Source: Prinsepia uniflora
Lineage: Eukaryota; Streptophyta; Magnoliopsida; Rosales; Rosaceae
DNA: 64,000 bases
NCBI GenBank assembly: GCA_032719365.1
Contig: CM064871.1
Coordinates: 59,966,416-60,030,415 of the forward strand
Direction: 5' to 3'
The notes beneath the pieces are model-generated. The model was given only the letters and a program-made list of their open reading frames with translations, was not told the origin of the DNA and did not search any database. Below are positions 1-11,617 of the stretch, piece after piece. How positions within the stretch are numbered: position 1 is the stretch's first letter; each line of letters opens with the position of its first letter. Position numbers and translations under genes: made by a program.

Positions 1-935
1 AATTGAATCTTATTGAAAATTGTCGCGCGAAGACGCTAAAAAAAATCATATTTTAGAGATTAGAAATTAATGTCAAATACAATAGGTTTGGGAGGAAGCA
101 AGCTAAGCAATTAGGCAGTTTCTGTTATAAATTTGTATGAAAGCTCAAGCTATTTCGTTGGAGCATGCTGAGGCGTCTCGTGTTAACCTCACTCTCAAAG
201 TCTCAAGGTCGTAATAGGTTTCAAGGTTCTGATTTCACAGTGACAAGGAACCAAAGCAAGATGCAATCCAGCTTTTTTTTCTTTCTTCTTTATCTTGTCT
301 ATTGACCAGTTTTAAGTTGTCCTTTTTTCTCTCTCTAAAGAATTTTAGTTATTTATTGGGATTTTGGTTTTTTTTTTTTTTTAACTTCTAACTTTTTAAC
401 TTTTTTTACCACTGTCCTAAATCAAATAATTTTTGTTCCTTTAACATTTTAATTACCGAAGAAAACTATACGGTTTAATAGAGTTGGTGTATATATTTGT
501 AAATTACCAATAATTCATGTATATCCATCTGAAAATGAGGCAATACTTAACCTAAAAGCGAAATAGAGAAAGGAAGGATACAATATTCCTGCTGATCTCA
601 AAAATAGATTGATTTTATTGAGTAGTAACCAGTTTTATTGAGTGGCAACCAGTTTTTTTTTTTTTTTTTATGTTTTGGGTTTTGGAGGTTGAAAATGAAC
701 AAATTCCTACCTCAAGGATTTTGTCATAGCATGGCTGGTGGGCCTTACCCCTCTCTCCCTCTCCAAGCAAGGCAAATATTTTATGGAAATCGCTGGTAGT
801 TAATCCTGTTACGGCACAAACAAATCAAAATAAATAAAAAATTGAGACTTCAATATGAGTCAATTACTACTCATTGTTACCTTGCAACACAAGCAACATA
901 AGAAAGTTATGACATTGAATCATAAAATGTGCATT
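1..935. other. Upstream flank of first peroxidase gene
   Basis: AT-rich non-coding DNA with poly-T tracts near 370 and 650. No TATA box is obvious at a good distance from the ATG at 936, and I see no other gene or repeat boundary. In-frame ATGs at 855 and 927 precede the chosen start of the peroxidase. Confidence 0.5.
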
Positions 936-2051
936 ATGGAACGTCTAATGATCACTAAAGCAATCTGCTTTACCTTATGCATCATCATGATCATCGTTCC
1001 TGGATCAGAGGCTATTTCTGGCTTTGCGGGCGGCGACGGCTTGAGAGTGGGATTTTACCTCCCCAATTGTCCCAATGTGGAGCAAATTGTGGCTGAAATT
1101 GTGAGCAAGGCTGTCGAGAAAGATCCAAAACTCCCAGCAGCCCTGATTCGCCTCTTTACCCACGATTGCTTGGTCAAGGTAAAGCCTATATATATACACA
1201 CAACACACTTAAATCAGGTTGAATAAAACTATTTGTACCATCTCAACTGAAGATTGTGGCGGTTGCAATTACAGGGCTGCGATGCCTCAAATCTTTTGGA
1301 TGAGACAGCCTCACATGAGCCCGTAGAGAAAAAGGGGCCAGCCAATGATTTTCTCAGAGGCTATGAACTCGTTGATGAGATCAAGTCCAGGATAGAGATG
1401 GAGTGCCCAGAAACAGTGTCATGTGCTGACATTTTAGCCTTCACTGCCCGGGAAGCTGTTTTCCTAGCCGGCCTACCCCGCCACGTGGTCCCGGCTGGCC
1501 GCCAGGACAGCCGTACCTCCCGGGCTTCAGACATCACAATCCCTAGTCCAACAACCCCTTTCAATGAGATCATAGACTTCTTTGCGAGAAGAGGCCTCAC
1601 CTCCGATGAAATGCTTGTGTTATTTGGTGCACATTCCATTGGGATTAGCCGTTGCAGCTTCTTTGATTACAGGCTCTACAATTTCCAGAAAGATCAGCCA
1701 CAAGACCCAGCCCTCGATGCAGCCTACGCTGGTAAGCTGATCAAAAAGTGCCCGAAAGCAAACGCATTGCAAGCAGAGGAGGCTAAGAACGTCGCGGTTG
1801 ATCTTGATCCTGCAACGCCATTGGTCCTTGACAACCAGCACTACATAAACTTGTTGCAGGGGAAAGGATTGCTGCAATCGGATGTGACAAGTGCTTCTGA
1901 TCCCCGAACCAGGAAGTTGGTGGAGAGATTCGCCGCAGATTCTATCACTTGGAAAAGAAGATTCTCCAAGGCCATGATTAAGATGGGGAGAATCAATGTT
2001 CTTACTGGAGACCAGGGAGAGGTAAGAACAAATTGCCGGGCTGTTAACTAA
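936..2051 (+). CDS. Class III secretory peroxidase (copy 1), two exons
   Basis: Heme peroxidase of the plant secretory class III family, which uses H2O2 to oxidise phenolic substrates in the cell wall or vacuole. Exon 1 is 936-1178, the GT-AG intron 1179-1274 (96 bp), exon 2 1275-2051, giving 339 residues, normal for the family. Residues 1-26 form a signal peptide ending GSEA. The N-terminal GFYLPNCPN motif, distal Arg72 and His76 (RLFTHDC), VSCADILA, and the heme-ligand His201 in GAHSIG are present. Two distal-pocket residues are odd: the usual RLHFHDCF reads RLFTHDCL, so Thr75 replaces the Phe next to the distal His, and the conserved His after GAHSIG is Arg (ISRC). The start at 936 is chosen over 855 or 927 because it aligns with the paralog at 38518 and puts the hydrophobic segment at the N terminus. 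No stops or frameshifts are seen, so it may be functional. Confidence 0.88.
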
Positions 2052-2850
2052 CCATGAGCAATTAGCTGGTTAGTTTTTTTCAATTTCAGCTGCGTTGAGA
2101 ACTACTTGGTACTCAAACATCATATGTCTATGTCTCTCATCGTCACATAAACTTTCGATTTTTCTCTAGAATGTGTTCATAATGAATTTATGTATATCAC
2201 CAAATCTCTTAGCTATGTATATATGTATCTGCAAAATAGCAAGAATTTAAGGTAAATACATGATCAACAGTTCCAATAATATTGTCTAAGGCTAAGGAAA
2301 TATCAAAATAAGAGCATGAGAAAAGGTACACAATAATTTTGGGTTTAGAGCTCGAAAATGCCAACGAGAGAAGAAATAGAAATTACCAGAGATGTGTGTA
2401 GGTTCGAAAAGGGAAAATCAAGCATTAGTTGAAGCAAATAAAGGGATTGGTGGTACCTGTTTCATTGCAGACTTGTATCGAGCACATTCCGTGGCTGCGT
2501 GCAATGTTTATAACACTACCCGCCCACCCTCCGCTCCTGAGCTTCTCATCCGGCACAACTTAAAACCAAAGCTACCTCAAAAGCCTTTAAAGTAGTGCCA
2601 ATCGGGTCGCGCGAACTGTTGATCCGGTATTAATTCAAGTAATATACTGATTACATTTGTCCTAGGAATCAAGAAATATAGTAATTCCTCGGACTTTTTA
2701 TTTTATTTTTTATTTTAACAATAATGTTGGGATAGATATTATAATATAAATATGGATACCGACTTGTTATTTACAAGTGTCGAACGCAAATCGTATCATA
2801 TAACTCAAATCTTACCATATAACTCAAATCTTACCATATAATGTGTGGAA
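2052..2850. other. Intergenic, no gene supported
   Basis: Non-coding AT-rich DNA after the peroxidase stop. A 67-codon open frame at 2392-2595 has no recognisable motif. A short duplication of a segment reading AACTCAAATCTTACCATAT lies near 2800-2840. Confidence 0.5.
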
Positions 2851-3001
2851 TTGTTGGAGGTGGGGATTACAATATAAACATAGGTATCAACATTGTCATT
2901 TACTAAAATCGAATCTGTAATCTCTCATATAATACCTGTTATATAAGAGGTCTCGAGTTGGACTACCCAATTTTTATATTGTAATCCCCATCTTCAATAT
3001 T
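2851..3001. repeat. Foldback (MITE-like) inverted repeat
   Basis: The left arm at 2851-2878 and the right arm at 2973-3001 are near-perfect inverted repeats sharing GGGGATTACAATATAAA, separated by about 95 bp. This is the shape of a small foldback or MITE element. No clear target duplication was found, so the exact ends are uncertain. Confidence 0.55.
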
Positions 3002-3103
3002 ATTGTATCAAAAAACAAAAATCAATCCAAATAATTATTATATTTCTTCATATATAAGACAAATTAATCAATATCTTGAATAAAAGCTGAGGCTGGTTAA
3101 AAT

Positions 3104-3617
3104 CAGAGCCGGTCCAAACATTTGAAAGCTCGGGGACAAAAATAAAAAATGTGTCATTAATTCGCACACCTAATTATTAGAATTTAATTTTTTATAAACT
3201 GATTATTTAAATTTTATACAATGAGACCTCATTAAAACTTTTGCTAGAGAAAATCCATTATCGCAATATCCCCGACAAAGGAAAAAATTACCTTATATTC
3301 AAAACATTACTTTCAGTTCATAAATAAAAAAAGACAAATCTATATTTCTAACTTATATATGGATGAAAATACTCACATTCAAGACTAATAAACTACAATT
3401 TTCACATCCAATAAAAGCAATTAGTTCACCATTTAAAAAACTTGGATCAACATCAAACATACACACTCGTATGTTATTTATTTATTTGTCTATTTTATAT
3501 ATTTATTTATTAATTTATTATATTATATAATATATATTTATATATATAATTTTGGGCCATATATTATTATGGGTCCAAAGTTTGAGCTCATTTTTGCCTA
3601 GCCTCTAGCCAACCCTG
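3104..3617. mobile_element. Non-autonomous hAT-like DNA element with 8-bp target duplication
   Basis: The 514-bp segment begins CAGAGCCGG and ends CCAACCCTG, whose reverse complement starts CAGGGTTGG, an imperfect hAT-type terminal inverted repeat. It is flanked by identical 8-bp copies of GTTAAAAT at 3096-3103 and 3618-3625, the duplication length expected for hAT transposases. The interior is AT-rich and non-coding, so movement would have needed a transposase from elsewhere. Confidence 0.7.
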
Positions 3618-3921
3618 GTTAAAATAAAAGCTCATGAAATAATTGTGCATGAGCTTACGAGTCAAGGAAGAAAATTGGAAAAACATTCTAAGGTGGACAT
3701 CTCTAATTATGGGCCAAAAATCCAATTATAGAAAAATTTGACAATGGTCTTCAACCCACAAGGCCTTGGGCCATGAACGTATTTTGGTCAAAAGAAATGG
3801 TCAAACACTTTTTCAATTTTATTAAAAAAATATACAATTTTTTCTAAGTTTTAAAATGAATTGCGCCCTTTTGCAAATATGATGGAATGGTAGTTGAAAA
3901 GAATGAAGAGTGAAACAGCCC

Positions 3922-4688
3922 CAAATAGAGCTCCATTAGGATTTCGACGTCTAGTCTTCACGATCGCTTGGGTAGTTAGGTGGGAACCGCTGAATACATT
4001 CCTTAGGTCACAGTGTGGGTCGATTGTGTGATTGATAATATGGTTGTTAATTGGTTAAAAAAAAAAGACCGAAAAACCGGACCAAGCCCGAATCGTACCC
4101 AAAAATACCAAATTGAAGCAAAACTAGAACCGAAAAAAGAAAACTGAACCTACCGGGTCAAACTAGTTTAATTTTGGTTTTTAGTTTTAACTCAACCGTA
4201 TCGAATTGAAAACCGAATAAGTGGGCTTATCTAGATTTTGGCTATAATTGGTATTGACTGGGCCCAATACAAATATATTCATAATTGATCATAATTATTT
4301 GATATTGGCCTAAAATAGAACTCCATTAGGATTTCGACGTCTAGTCTTCACAGTCGCTTGGGTAGTAAGGTGAGAAGCGATGAATACATTCCTTAGGTCA
4401 TAGTATGGGTCGATGGTGTGGTTGATAATATGGTTGTTATTTGGTTCGAAAAAAACAATCAAAAAACCAGACCGAGCCCAAACCGTACCCAGACTGAAGC
4501 AAAACTAGAACCGAAAAAAAAAACTTAACCAAATCGGGTCAAAACCAGTTCAACTTTGGTTTTTATTCAACTCAACCATACCGAATTGAAAACTGAACGA
4601 GTGGGCTTCTCTGGATTTTGGCTACAATTGGTATTGGCTGGGCCCAATAGAAAAATATTTATAATTGATGCTATTTGATATTGACCCA
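3922..4688. repeat. Two-copy direct tandem repeat (~390 and ~375 bp)
   Basis: Copy 1 (about 3922-4314) and copy 2 (about 4315-4688) share long runs, for example CTCCATTAGGATTTCGACG followed by TCTAGTCTTCAC, and GAAGCAAAACTAGAACCGAA. Copies differ by scattered substitutions and small indels. Both contain stretches of AACCGAA and GGTTTT type common in plant hAT-derived repeats. No coding potential is seen. Confidence 0.8.
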
Positions 4689-5427
4689 ATGCAAATATAT
4701 TTATAGTTGTATATATTGGCCCAATCTCAATATTAAAGGCTACTTCGATCATATCAACTCAAAGTCTCAAACCTCTCGATCTCTCTCAAATCTCAAAGTT
4801 CAAACCTCTGATCTCTCTCACCTCAAACCTCAAAGTCTCGACCCAAGTCTCTCATCTCTCTCAAATCTCAAACGTCTCATCTCTCTCACCTCATGGCCTT
4901 ACACCTACATCACGGCCTCACGCCTCACCTCACAGCTTATCGAACTCACGAAGCTGCCATCTCACCTCATGGCTTGGCCTTGCCTCGCCTCAGACTCTCA
5001 CCTACTAAGTCGATCCCATCTAATCACGAGGACGCCTCCATCTTTTGGTTTATATGATGAGAAATGATTTTTGTAATTATTGGGTTATGTGTTTTTTTTT
5101 TGGGTATTTGATCTTTGTTGGGCAATTGACTTTTATTGGGTATTTAATTAATTAATTCATATTGTATACATATTGAGAATCTGAGATTGAGATTGAGTTT
5201 AAGGTTGTGTGCTTTCGATCTTTTTCGTGTGCTATTATTTTGGAACTGGAAAAAACTAGTTAAATCGGTTCAAAATCAAATTGAATCAGTTCAATTGGTT
5301 TTTGGTTTATTTCATAAACAGAGTTGAGAACTGGACCAAATTGAAACTGATTCCCCAATTAGTTCGGTTTCGATTTTCGCAAAAAAATCGAACCGAAAAA
5401 TCAATTAACAGCCCTAGTTGATAAGGT
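4689..5427. other. Low-complexity and repeat-derived spacer
   Basis: CT-rich degenerate repeats of the type CTCAAACCTCTGATCTCTCT occupy about 4755-4890 and explain the open frame at 4675-5067, which is not a gene. From 5236 to 5427 the sequence is rich in GGTTCAA and AACCGAAA motifs and ends AACAGCCCTAG, resembling the end of a hAT-type element, but I could not find a matching other end. Confidence 0.4.
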
Positions 5428-5916
5428 GGAGTCACTTGTTGAGCTTAATTTGGTGGGCAAATTCTGAAATTTAAATGTAGGTTTGTTTAAGAGAAAGGGT
5501 CGTGTGGTATTTTTTTTTTCCAGATCATTTGGCTTGTCTTTTCCAATGCCCTGTGGGTGGGGAAAGATAAGCTGTCTAGCAGGTCTTGTGTTATTAGAGA
5601 TTCCGATGAGCTTCTGATTGCTATTGGTGCCAACAATGTGGGTAAGACTAATAGCTTGGTTGCTGAAGGTTTAGCGTTACTAGAAGGGCCAAAATCAACT
5701 TACTAGCTTACACAATGTGATTGTGAAATGTGACTCGAAAATTCTTATTAACTCCGTTCTCTTTAAAACTGAACCATCTTGGAGAATCAAAAATTTCATG
5801 TCATTAGGACAATTCAGAAATGGAGGAATTGTTTCTAATCCAACAAGAGATATGGATCAGATCTGGAACAAGGGTATGCCGAACTTAGTGTTTATGGTTT
5901 GGAGATTTGATTTCTT
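5428..5916 (+). pseudogene. Relic of an older LINE: RNase H (RVT_3) fragment
   Basis: Translated in shifting frames, this stretch gives plant-LINE RNase H pieces: a start resembling LKFNVDG near 5470-5490, SCVIRDSDELLIAIG near 5590, LVAEGLALLEGP near 5660, and LHNVIVKCDSKILI near 5706-5750 with WRIKNFM after it. These correspond to the beta-strand region, the active-site Glu (VAE) and Asp (CDS) of the C-terminal RNase H of plant L1-type LINEs. Small deletions and stops show it is dead. It continues after the inserted LINE at 11618 and ends in a short poly(A) near 11680. Confidence 0.65.
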
Positions 5917-6088
5917 TTTTTTGATTAAGAAGTGAAATAATTCATAGAAAGAAAGGAAGCAGACAAATCGCAGATTACAAAGCGAAACTGAAAAAACACA
6001 CAGAAAGGAAACTAAAGAAAGGGTCCGGGGTAAAGACGCAGGACAAGCCATTAAAACCGTCCACCCGCAGGCCCAGCAAAAACAAAAC

Positions 6089-9000
6089 TCAACTAGGGGG
6101 ACAGGGAAGACCATCATTGTTTAAAACAAGCACTAAAAAGGATGGAGGGCGGTCAATCCAGACTTCCCTGCACATTCTCCGTCGAGCTTGAGTGGCTAAG
6201 GTATCAGCTACCTTGTTTGTACTCCGATGAGACCAACTGAACCGGATATGCTCAAAGTGGGCCCGCAGAGTACGGAGTTGAGTCAGGAAGGGGAAAATTT
6301 CCCAGTTTCCACGATCAATGCTACCAGAGATGCACTTGATTAGAGTTTGGGAGTCCGATTCAACAATGACATCTCGGAGCCCACGGTCCCGGGCAAAGGA
6401 GACTCCAGATAAGATGGCCCAGGCCTCAGCAATAAGGGCGGTTCTGGCACATTTTTGCTCACATAAAGCCCCACAAAAAGCACCCTCAGAACTTCGAATA
6501 ATTACCCCAAGCCCAGCAGGAACATCCGGGCCCACCCAAGAAGCGTCGCAGTTTATCTTTGAAGTCGAGTCCGTGGGGGGAGTCCAAGAGGTAGGGCCCA
6601 CCAGAGGAACACTCGGAAGGCCAAGAGCAGAACGAGGCATAGTAACATGAGACCAGAACTCAGAGACATACCTGGAAATAGCATGGATGATTCTCTTGGG
6701 ATTGAAAGGCTGGCCCTCAAAAAGATACTTACACCGATGCTTCCAGATTACCCAACAAGTGAAAGCAATGACAGAAGCTGTCCAACTCCGATCACTCCCG
6801 GCACCCACCGAACGAGAAAGAACGGTATGCAGCCAGCATTCAAAAGAGGTCACTTGCGTTACATCAATCCGGTAGTTAAGGAGACCACCAAACCAAATAC
6901 CAATCACTCCAGGGCAGCAGAGGAAGAGATGTTCGGTAGTCTCAGGAAAGGACTCACAGATAGGGCATAATTGGCCGTGCCCCAGATGACGCCGAAAAAG
7001 ATTTGCCCTAGTAGGGAGGTAATTCCGCAGCGATCGCCACAAGAACTCGATGACCCGCGGATTTGCTTTGAGATTCCATAAGAGGTTCCAAAGATCAACC
7101 GGAAAAAGATTGGAGCTGGAAACCCTAGTTAACACAGTGGAACGCTGGGTGGAGGGGTTTTTCCTTAGCCAAAAATAACCAGACTTAACACTGTAGGTAC
7201 CTGCCTTGCAAAGGGGCCATATGAGTCGGTCCTCGTCATCAGGGCTTCCCAAAGGGATAGAGATAATGGCCCTACAATCGGAAGTAGAGATCAGGGGCTC
7301 AATGCTCGCGAGATTCCAAGAGTGAGAAACGGGATCAATGATGTCAGCCACAGGTTGTGAAGGGCAAATCAGGTCGGGAGATGAGGGGTAAGCAAACCAT
7401 CAGATGAGCCCGGGAACCAACGATCAGTCCAGAGCTTGGTGTCAACTCCATTCAGGACCTGCCATCGGGAACCCTCAAGAATAATACGCCTACCTTCCAA
7501 AAAACTTGTCCATGCCCAAGACGCACGGCTACCTCTGCCAGCTTCCCGAAAGTTCCCATTAGGGAAGTATCTGCTCTTAAGAAGTTGAGCCCAGAAGGAA
7601 TTAGGCTCACGGATAAGCCTCCAACACTGCTTAGCTAGAAGAGCAAGATTGAAATCCTCAAGATTCCGGAAACCCATACCACCCTCGGCCTTTGGGAGAG
7701 CAAGTTCAGCCCAACTGCACCACTGAATCTTGTTCCGGTTCCCTGACTGACCCCACCAGAAATTTGCCAAATCAGAGTCAATCGCCTGACAAACAGACTT
7801 CGGGAACTTGAACACTGCCATAGGATAGGTGGGAATAGCCTGTGCAACCGCTTTGATGAGCACTTCCTTACCCGCATTTGAGAGGAAATTCTGCTTCCAA
7901 CCCTGAATTTTCCTTCCAATCCTCTCCCGGACAAACAACATCGCCTCTTTCTTCGACCTCCCCCAGAGAGTAGGGAGGCCAAGGTACATGCCGGGATTAT
8001 CTGTGATATCCATGCCAAGGATGGTATGAACCTCCTCCCTCAATGAAATGGGGGTATTAGGGCTGAAGAACATATTAGACTTATTGTAGTTTACCAATTG
8101 ACCCGAGGCATGACAGTATACTTTCAAAAGCTTATCAACCACTAGGCAGTTGTTCCTTGTGGCCTTCATAAATAGTAGAGCATCATCAGCAAATAAGAGA
8201 TGAGAAAGTATAGGTCCCCCCGGGCTGAACCTAATCCCCTCAAGCACGCCCGCAAGAACAGCATGGTTAAACATCTAAGACAGGACATCACACACAATGA
8301 TAAACAAATAAGGAGAAAGTGGATCCCCCTGCCGAATGCCACGAGAAGGGGAGAAACTGCTTCTAGGCTGACCATTAATTAGGACCGAGAAACGCACTGA
8401 GGAAACACACCTCATAACCAAATCAACCCAAGAGGAACAGAACCCCATCTTTTGCATAACTGCTCGAAGAAAATCCCACTCAATGCAGTCATAGGCCTTA
8501 TTCATATCCAACTTTATGCCCATCTCAAAGATCTTTGTAGACTTCCGGAGTTTTAGAGCATGGAAGGCTTCATGGGCAACAACAATATTATCTTGAATCT
8601 GTCTTCCAGAAATAAAAGCACTCTGTTGGGGGGATATGATGTCAGGGAGGAAGCCTTTGAGTCGATTGGCAATTACTTTGGCAATGATCTTGTAAGAATA
8701 ATTGCAGAGTGCAATAGGGCGGAATTGAGTAACTGCTTCCGGATTTAGGACTTTAGGGATGAGAGCAATATGGGAAGCATTCAAAGAATCCAGAGAAATA
8801 TCACCTACAAAAGCCTTATTGACAATAACAAGCAAATCATCATGAATTGAATTCCAATAAGTTTGATAGAAAATACCCGAGAATCCGTCTGGGCCAGGAG
8901 CCCTCAAAGCCCCCATTTGAAAAGTAGCATCACGAATTTCTTCCAAAGAGACTGGACGAATGAGATCCAGATTTTGTTGAGCTCCAATAGAGGGGGTGAT

Positions 9001-10242
9001 GAAGTTCAGAATATCACCCCAATCGCGGTCCCCATTAGTGGTAAAGATCTCCCTGAAATAATTATCCACAACTGCCCTTACTGAGTCATTGGAAGTCGCC
9101 CACACATCTCCCTCCTTTCGGATTCTCAAGAGCTGGTTTTGCCGGCGCCGGTGGATGGTTGAATGGTGGAAAAAAGCCGTATTGCGATCACCAGAGCATA
9201 ACCACTTAATACGGGATCGTTGCAGCCAATATTTCTCTTCCAAGGACCAGATAGAGCCAATTTCCCCCTTTAAGATGTCTATATCCGCTGCATTATCCTC
9301 CCAATTTCGTTGAAGACACCCCAATTTATTAATCAATTCGTCAATCCGTTTCCTGTTATTTGGGTATTTCTCCCGACTCCACGATATAAGCTTGTGACGG
9401 CACCGGTCAAGCTTACCGTCCCAGAAGCAACCAGAGAACGGGGCCGGAGATTGCCACACAGGGTCAATAACATCTCCACACTCCGGGTCATCAATCCAGA
9501 AAGACTCAAAACGAAATAAACGATCAGTGCTACGCCTACTCGGGTTTTGATCCACAATTACAGGGCAGTGGTCAGACCCCACAATAGGTAGGTTGGTGGC
9601 GACAGTGCAAGGCCAAGTCCTCTGCCATTGTCCATTAACCAGACCACGGTCCAGCCTTTCCTGAACCAAACAACCATCACCCCGGATGCCCTTCCAGGTG
9701 AAAGCCAAACCCTGCCAACCCAGATCAATGAGGCTATGCAAATTCATAAATTCCTGTAAATAACGCTTCCTGGAAATAGAATCCGGGCAACCTCCACATT
9801 TTTCGTGCGCCCACAAGTAATCATTGAAATCCCCAACACAAAGCCACGGGGTATCAGAGCCAGAGACCATAGTGCCCAAATTATGCCACATTACATCTTT
9901 CTCTTCCCGATAGGGGGATCCGTAAATCCAAGACACATGAGATTTTTCCCCAGTGCTAATATTTGTAACCATAGTGTCAATCAGAAATTTAGACGAGCAG
10001 TAAACAAAGAGATCAACCGTTTCATTCCAAAATAAACACAAACCACCAGCACTACCCCTAGGCTCAACATAATGATGCCCAGCAAAATTCAAATCTCTGA
10101 AACAGTTTTGGAACCTACTAAACTTCATCTTCGTTTCCATAAGAAAAATAACAGAAGGATTATACTTTCGGATTAACCTCCGAAGGTTTTTCCCTGTCAA
10201 GTCTCCACCGAGACCTTGACAGTTCCAGCTCAGGAACATCAT
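6089..10242 (-). pseudogene. LINE ORF2: endonuclease, reverse transcriptase, zf-RVT, RNase H
   Basis: ORF2 protein nicks the target and copies the element RNA. Starting at 10242 (MMFLSWNCQG) there is an AP-type endonuclease with METK, GDFN and SDHCPV motifs, then a reverse transcriptase with IKLDMNKAYD, GIRQGDPLSPYLF and the catalytic FADD (LLFADDALLF), a zf-RVT region (CPICESFPETTEHLFLCC) and a C-terminal RNase H (INCDAS, IAEAW, VESDS, NKVADTLA). Two lesions inactivate it: an in-frame TAG at 8275-8277 between the GIRQGDP and FADD motifs, and a one-base deletion in a C-run near 7372-7380 that shifts the frame before the zf-RVT part. Otherwise the roughly 1,380 codons are intact, suggesting a fairly young insertion. 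Confidence 0.88.
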
Positions 10243-11601
10243 TTCTTCTCGACCGCCAAACCTGGTTGGCAGCCATGAGGGTCCTTATCCCCCTGGTTTG
10301 TGTCTCGAGAGTCTAAAAAAACTGGAACCTCCACCAGGTCACCATCCTTAAAGGTATCCAAGTCCAACGCTGCAGTCTTACCTGAGCCCCTGCGCCCCTC
10401 TTGTAAACTGAACTGGCTTTCTTGCCCACATTGTTTTTGCACTGAATAGGCTCAACAGCCTTAGGCAAACAAGCCTTGGATTTTTTCCGGGCAGTGGTGT
10501 TTCCCCCCCATTTAGCCTCACAATTCCGCTTCAGGCCCATAGCAGTGAGAGCGGATGCAGCTGAGTGAGACTGAGAAAAAGTGGAACTCGAAGAGTTTGG
10601 GCTAGATGGGATAGGTTGCTCAATGAAGACCAGATTGGCGGGAGAAGTATGAACTTTGGCAGAGATTGAATTCCCTTTTGAAATAGAACCGAGAGGTAAA
10701 AGGGTGGTGCGGGTATCCAAATGGTAGTTCACAGGGAAGTGGGACCGCGAGCTAGGAAATGAATTGGGGAGATAAGTGGGTAAGCCATCAGCCAAATTGG
10801 GAACAGGGGAGTGATCCACCGAACTGGGTATAAGAAATGGGCCTAGAGAATGTGGGTTCCAAGTGTCTTGATTTGTTGCCCATTCAGAAACTTTCACAAA
10901 AGGCCTGGTCCCAGTCCAGCCCGAGGGCCCAGTCCAAGAGGAAGGGGTCTGCCCCGAAAGCACTCTATTGCCCTGATGAAACCCAGACACATCCAGTCGC
11001 CCCGAACTGGAAAGGCGATGTGAAAAGAGATGCTGAAAGTCCTTGTGATGGGAGGTGGCTACAAGTAGTGTGTTTCGGCTTGGAACTTGGTCTGGGTAGG
11101 TAGAGGCTGCAGGGCTATGGTCGATGACAGAGAAGGACGGCTCAAGGGTGGCCCCGTCAAGTTGCCTTTCGTCGCAGTTTTTGAGCACCGTGCCCCTTTT
11201 CAATCCTTCCAGAACGCGCCCCATCCCACGGTTTCCACGTGCAGTCACCTGTGAATTTCGGAGGGCCGCCGTGCCCTGGCTGGAACCACAAACCGTGCCT
11301 GGTTTTCGGCGAGCACCACGAGGAGTAGTCAAACTTTCCTGGGCCTGAAGATCACGTATCGGCCGAGCGCGCATCCACTCGCCGTACGCCGCAGATTCTT
11401 GATTCGTAGAAGAGACGAACGGGTAAATGCATGACTTTAAATAATGGCCAAGACGCCCACAGTTGAAGCAAAAATCCGAGAGGCGCTCCAGTCTAAACTC
11501 AACCCAGGTTGCAGGACCCTCCAAACGTGGCAGCCAGAAACCAATTGGGAGAGGCTTGGAGGAATCGAGCTGGACCCGAACGCGCAAGAAGGCCACATCC
11601 A
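10239..11601 (-). pseudogene. LINE ORF1 (zinc-knuckle, DUF4283-type) truncated and frameshifted
   Basis: ORF1 of plant L1 elements makes the RNA-binding ribonucleoprotein component. The open frame runs 11596-10313, but the reading continues upstream to the element end without a start codon, so the N-terminal DUF4283 part is missing. What is left begins LRVRVQLDSSKPLPIG and holds a CCHC knuckle CFNCGRLGHYLKSC (C-x2-C-x4-H-x4-C), followed by a long low-complexity Ser/Pro-rich region. Between about 10442 and 10390 a frameshift is likely: the alternative frame reads DLDTFKDGDLVEVPVF and stops at 10239, the C terminus expected for this family. That stop overlaps the ORF2 start as ATGA. Confidence 0.75.
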
Positions 11602-11617
11602 GGAGATTTGATTTCTT

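Larger units (their letters stand above)
5917..11601 (-). mobile_element. L1-type LINE, 5'-truncated, with 16-bp target duplication
   Basis: A non-LTR retrotransposon of 5,685 bp in minus orientation, flanked by identical 16-bp copies of GGAGATTTGATTTCTT at 5901-5916 and 11602-11617, as left by target-primed reverse transcription. The 3' end on the left has a short A tail (T-run at 5917-5922 on the plus strand). The 5' end on the right cuts into ORF1, so the copy was truncated at insertion. It carries two frames, ORF1 (zinc-knuckle RNA-binding protein) and ORF2 (endonuclease, reverse transcriptase, RNase H), both now damaged. It landed in the tail of an older LINE. Confidence 0.9.

Noticed and set aside
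855..935. Upstream in-frame ATGs as the start of peroxidase copy 1
   Set aside because: They add a hydrophilic Lys/His/Gln-rich stretch before the signal peptide, not present in copy 2.
2392..2595. 67-codon open frame as a small gene
   Set aside because: No motif, no context, length expected by chance.
4675..5067. 130-codon open frame as a gene
   Set aside because: Made by CT-rich degenerate repeats; low-complexity Ser/Leu product.
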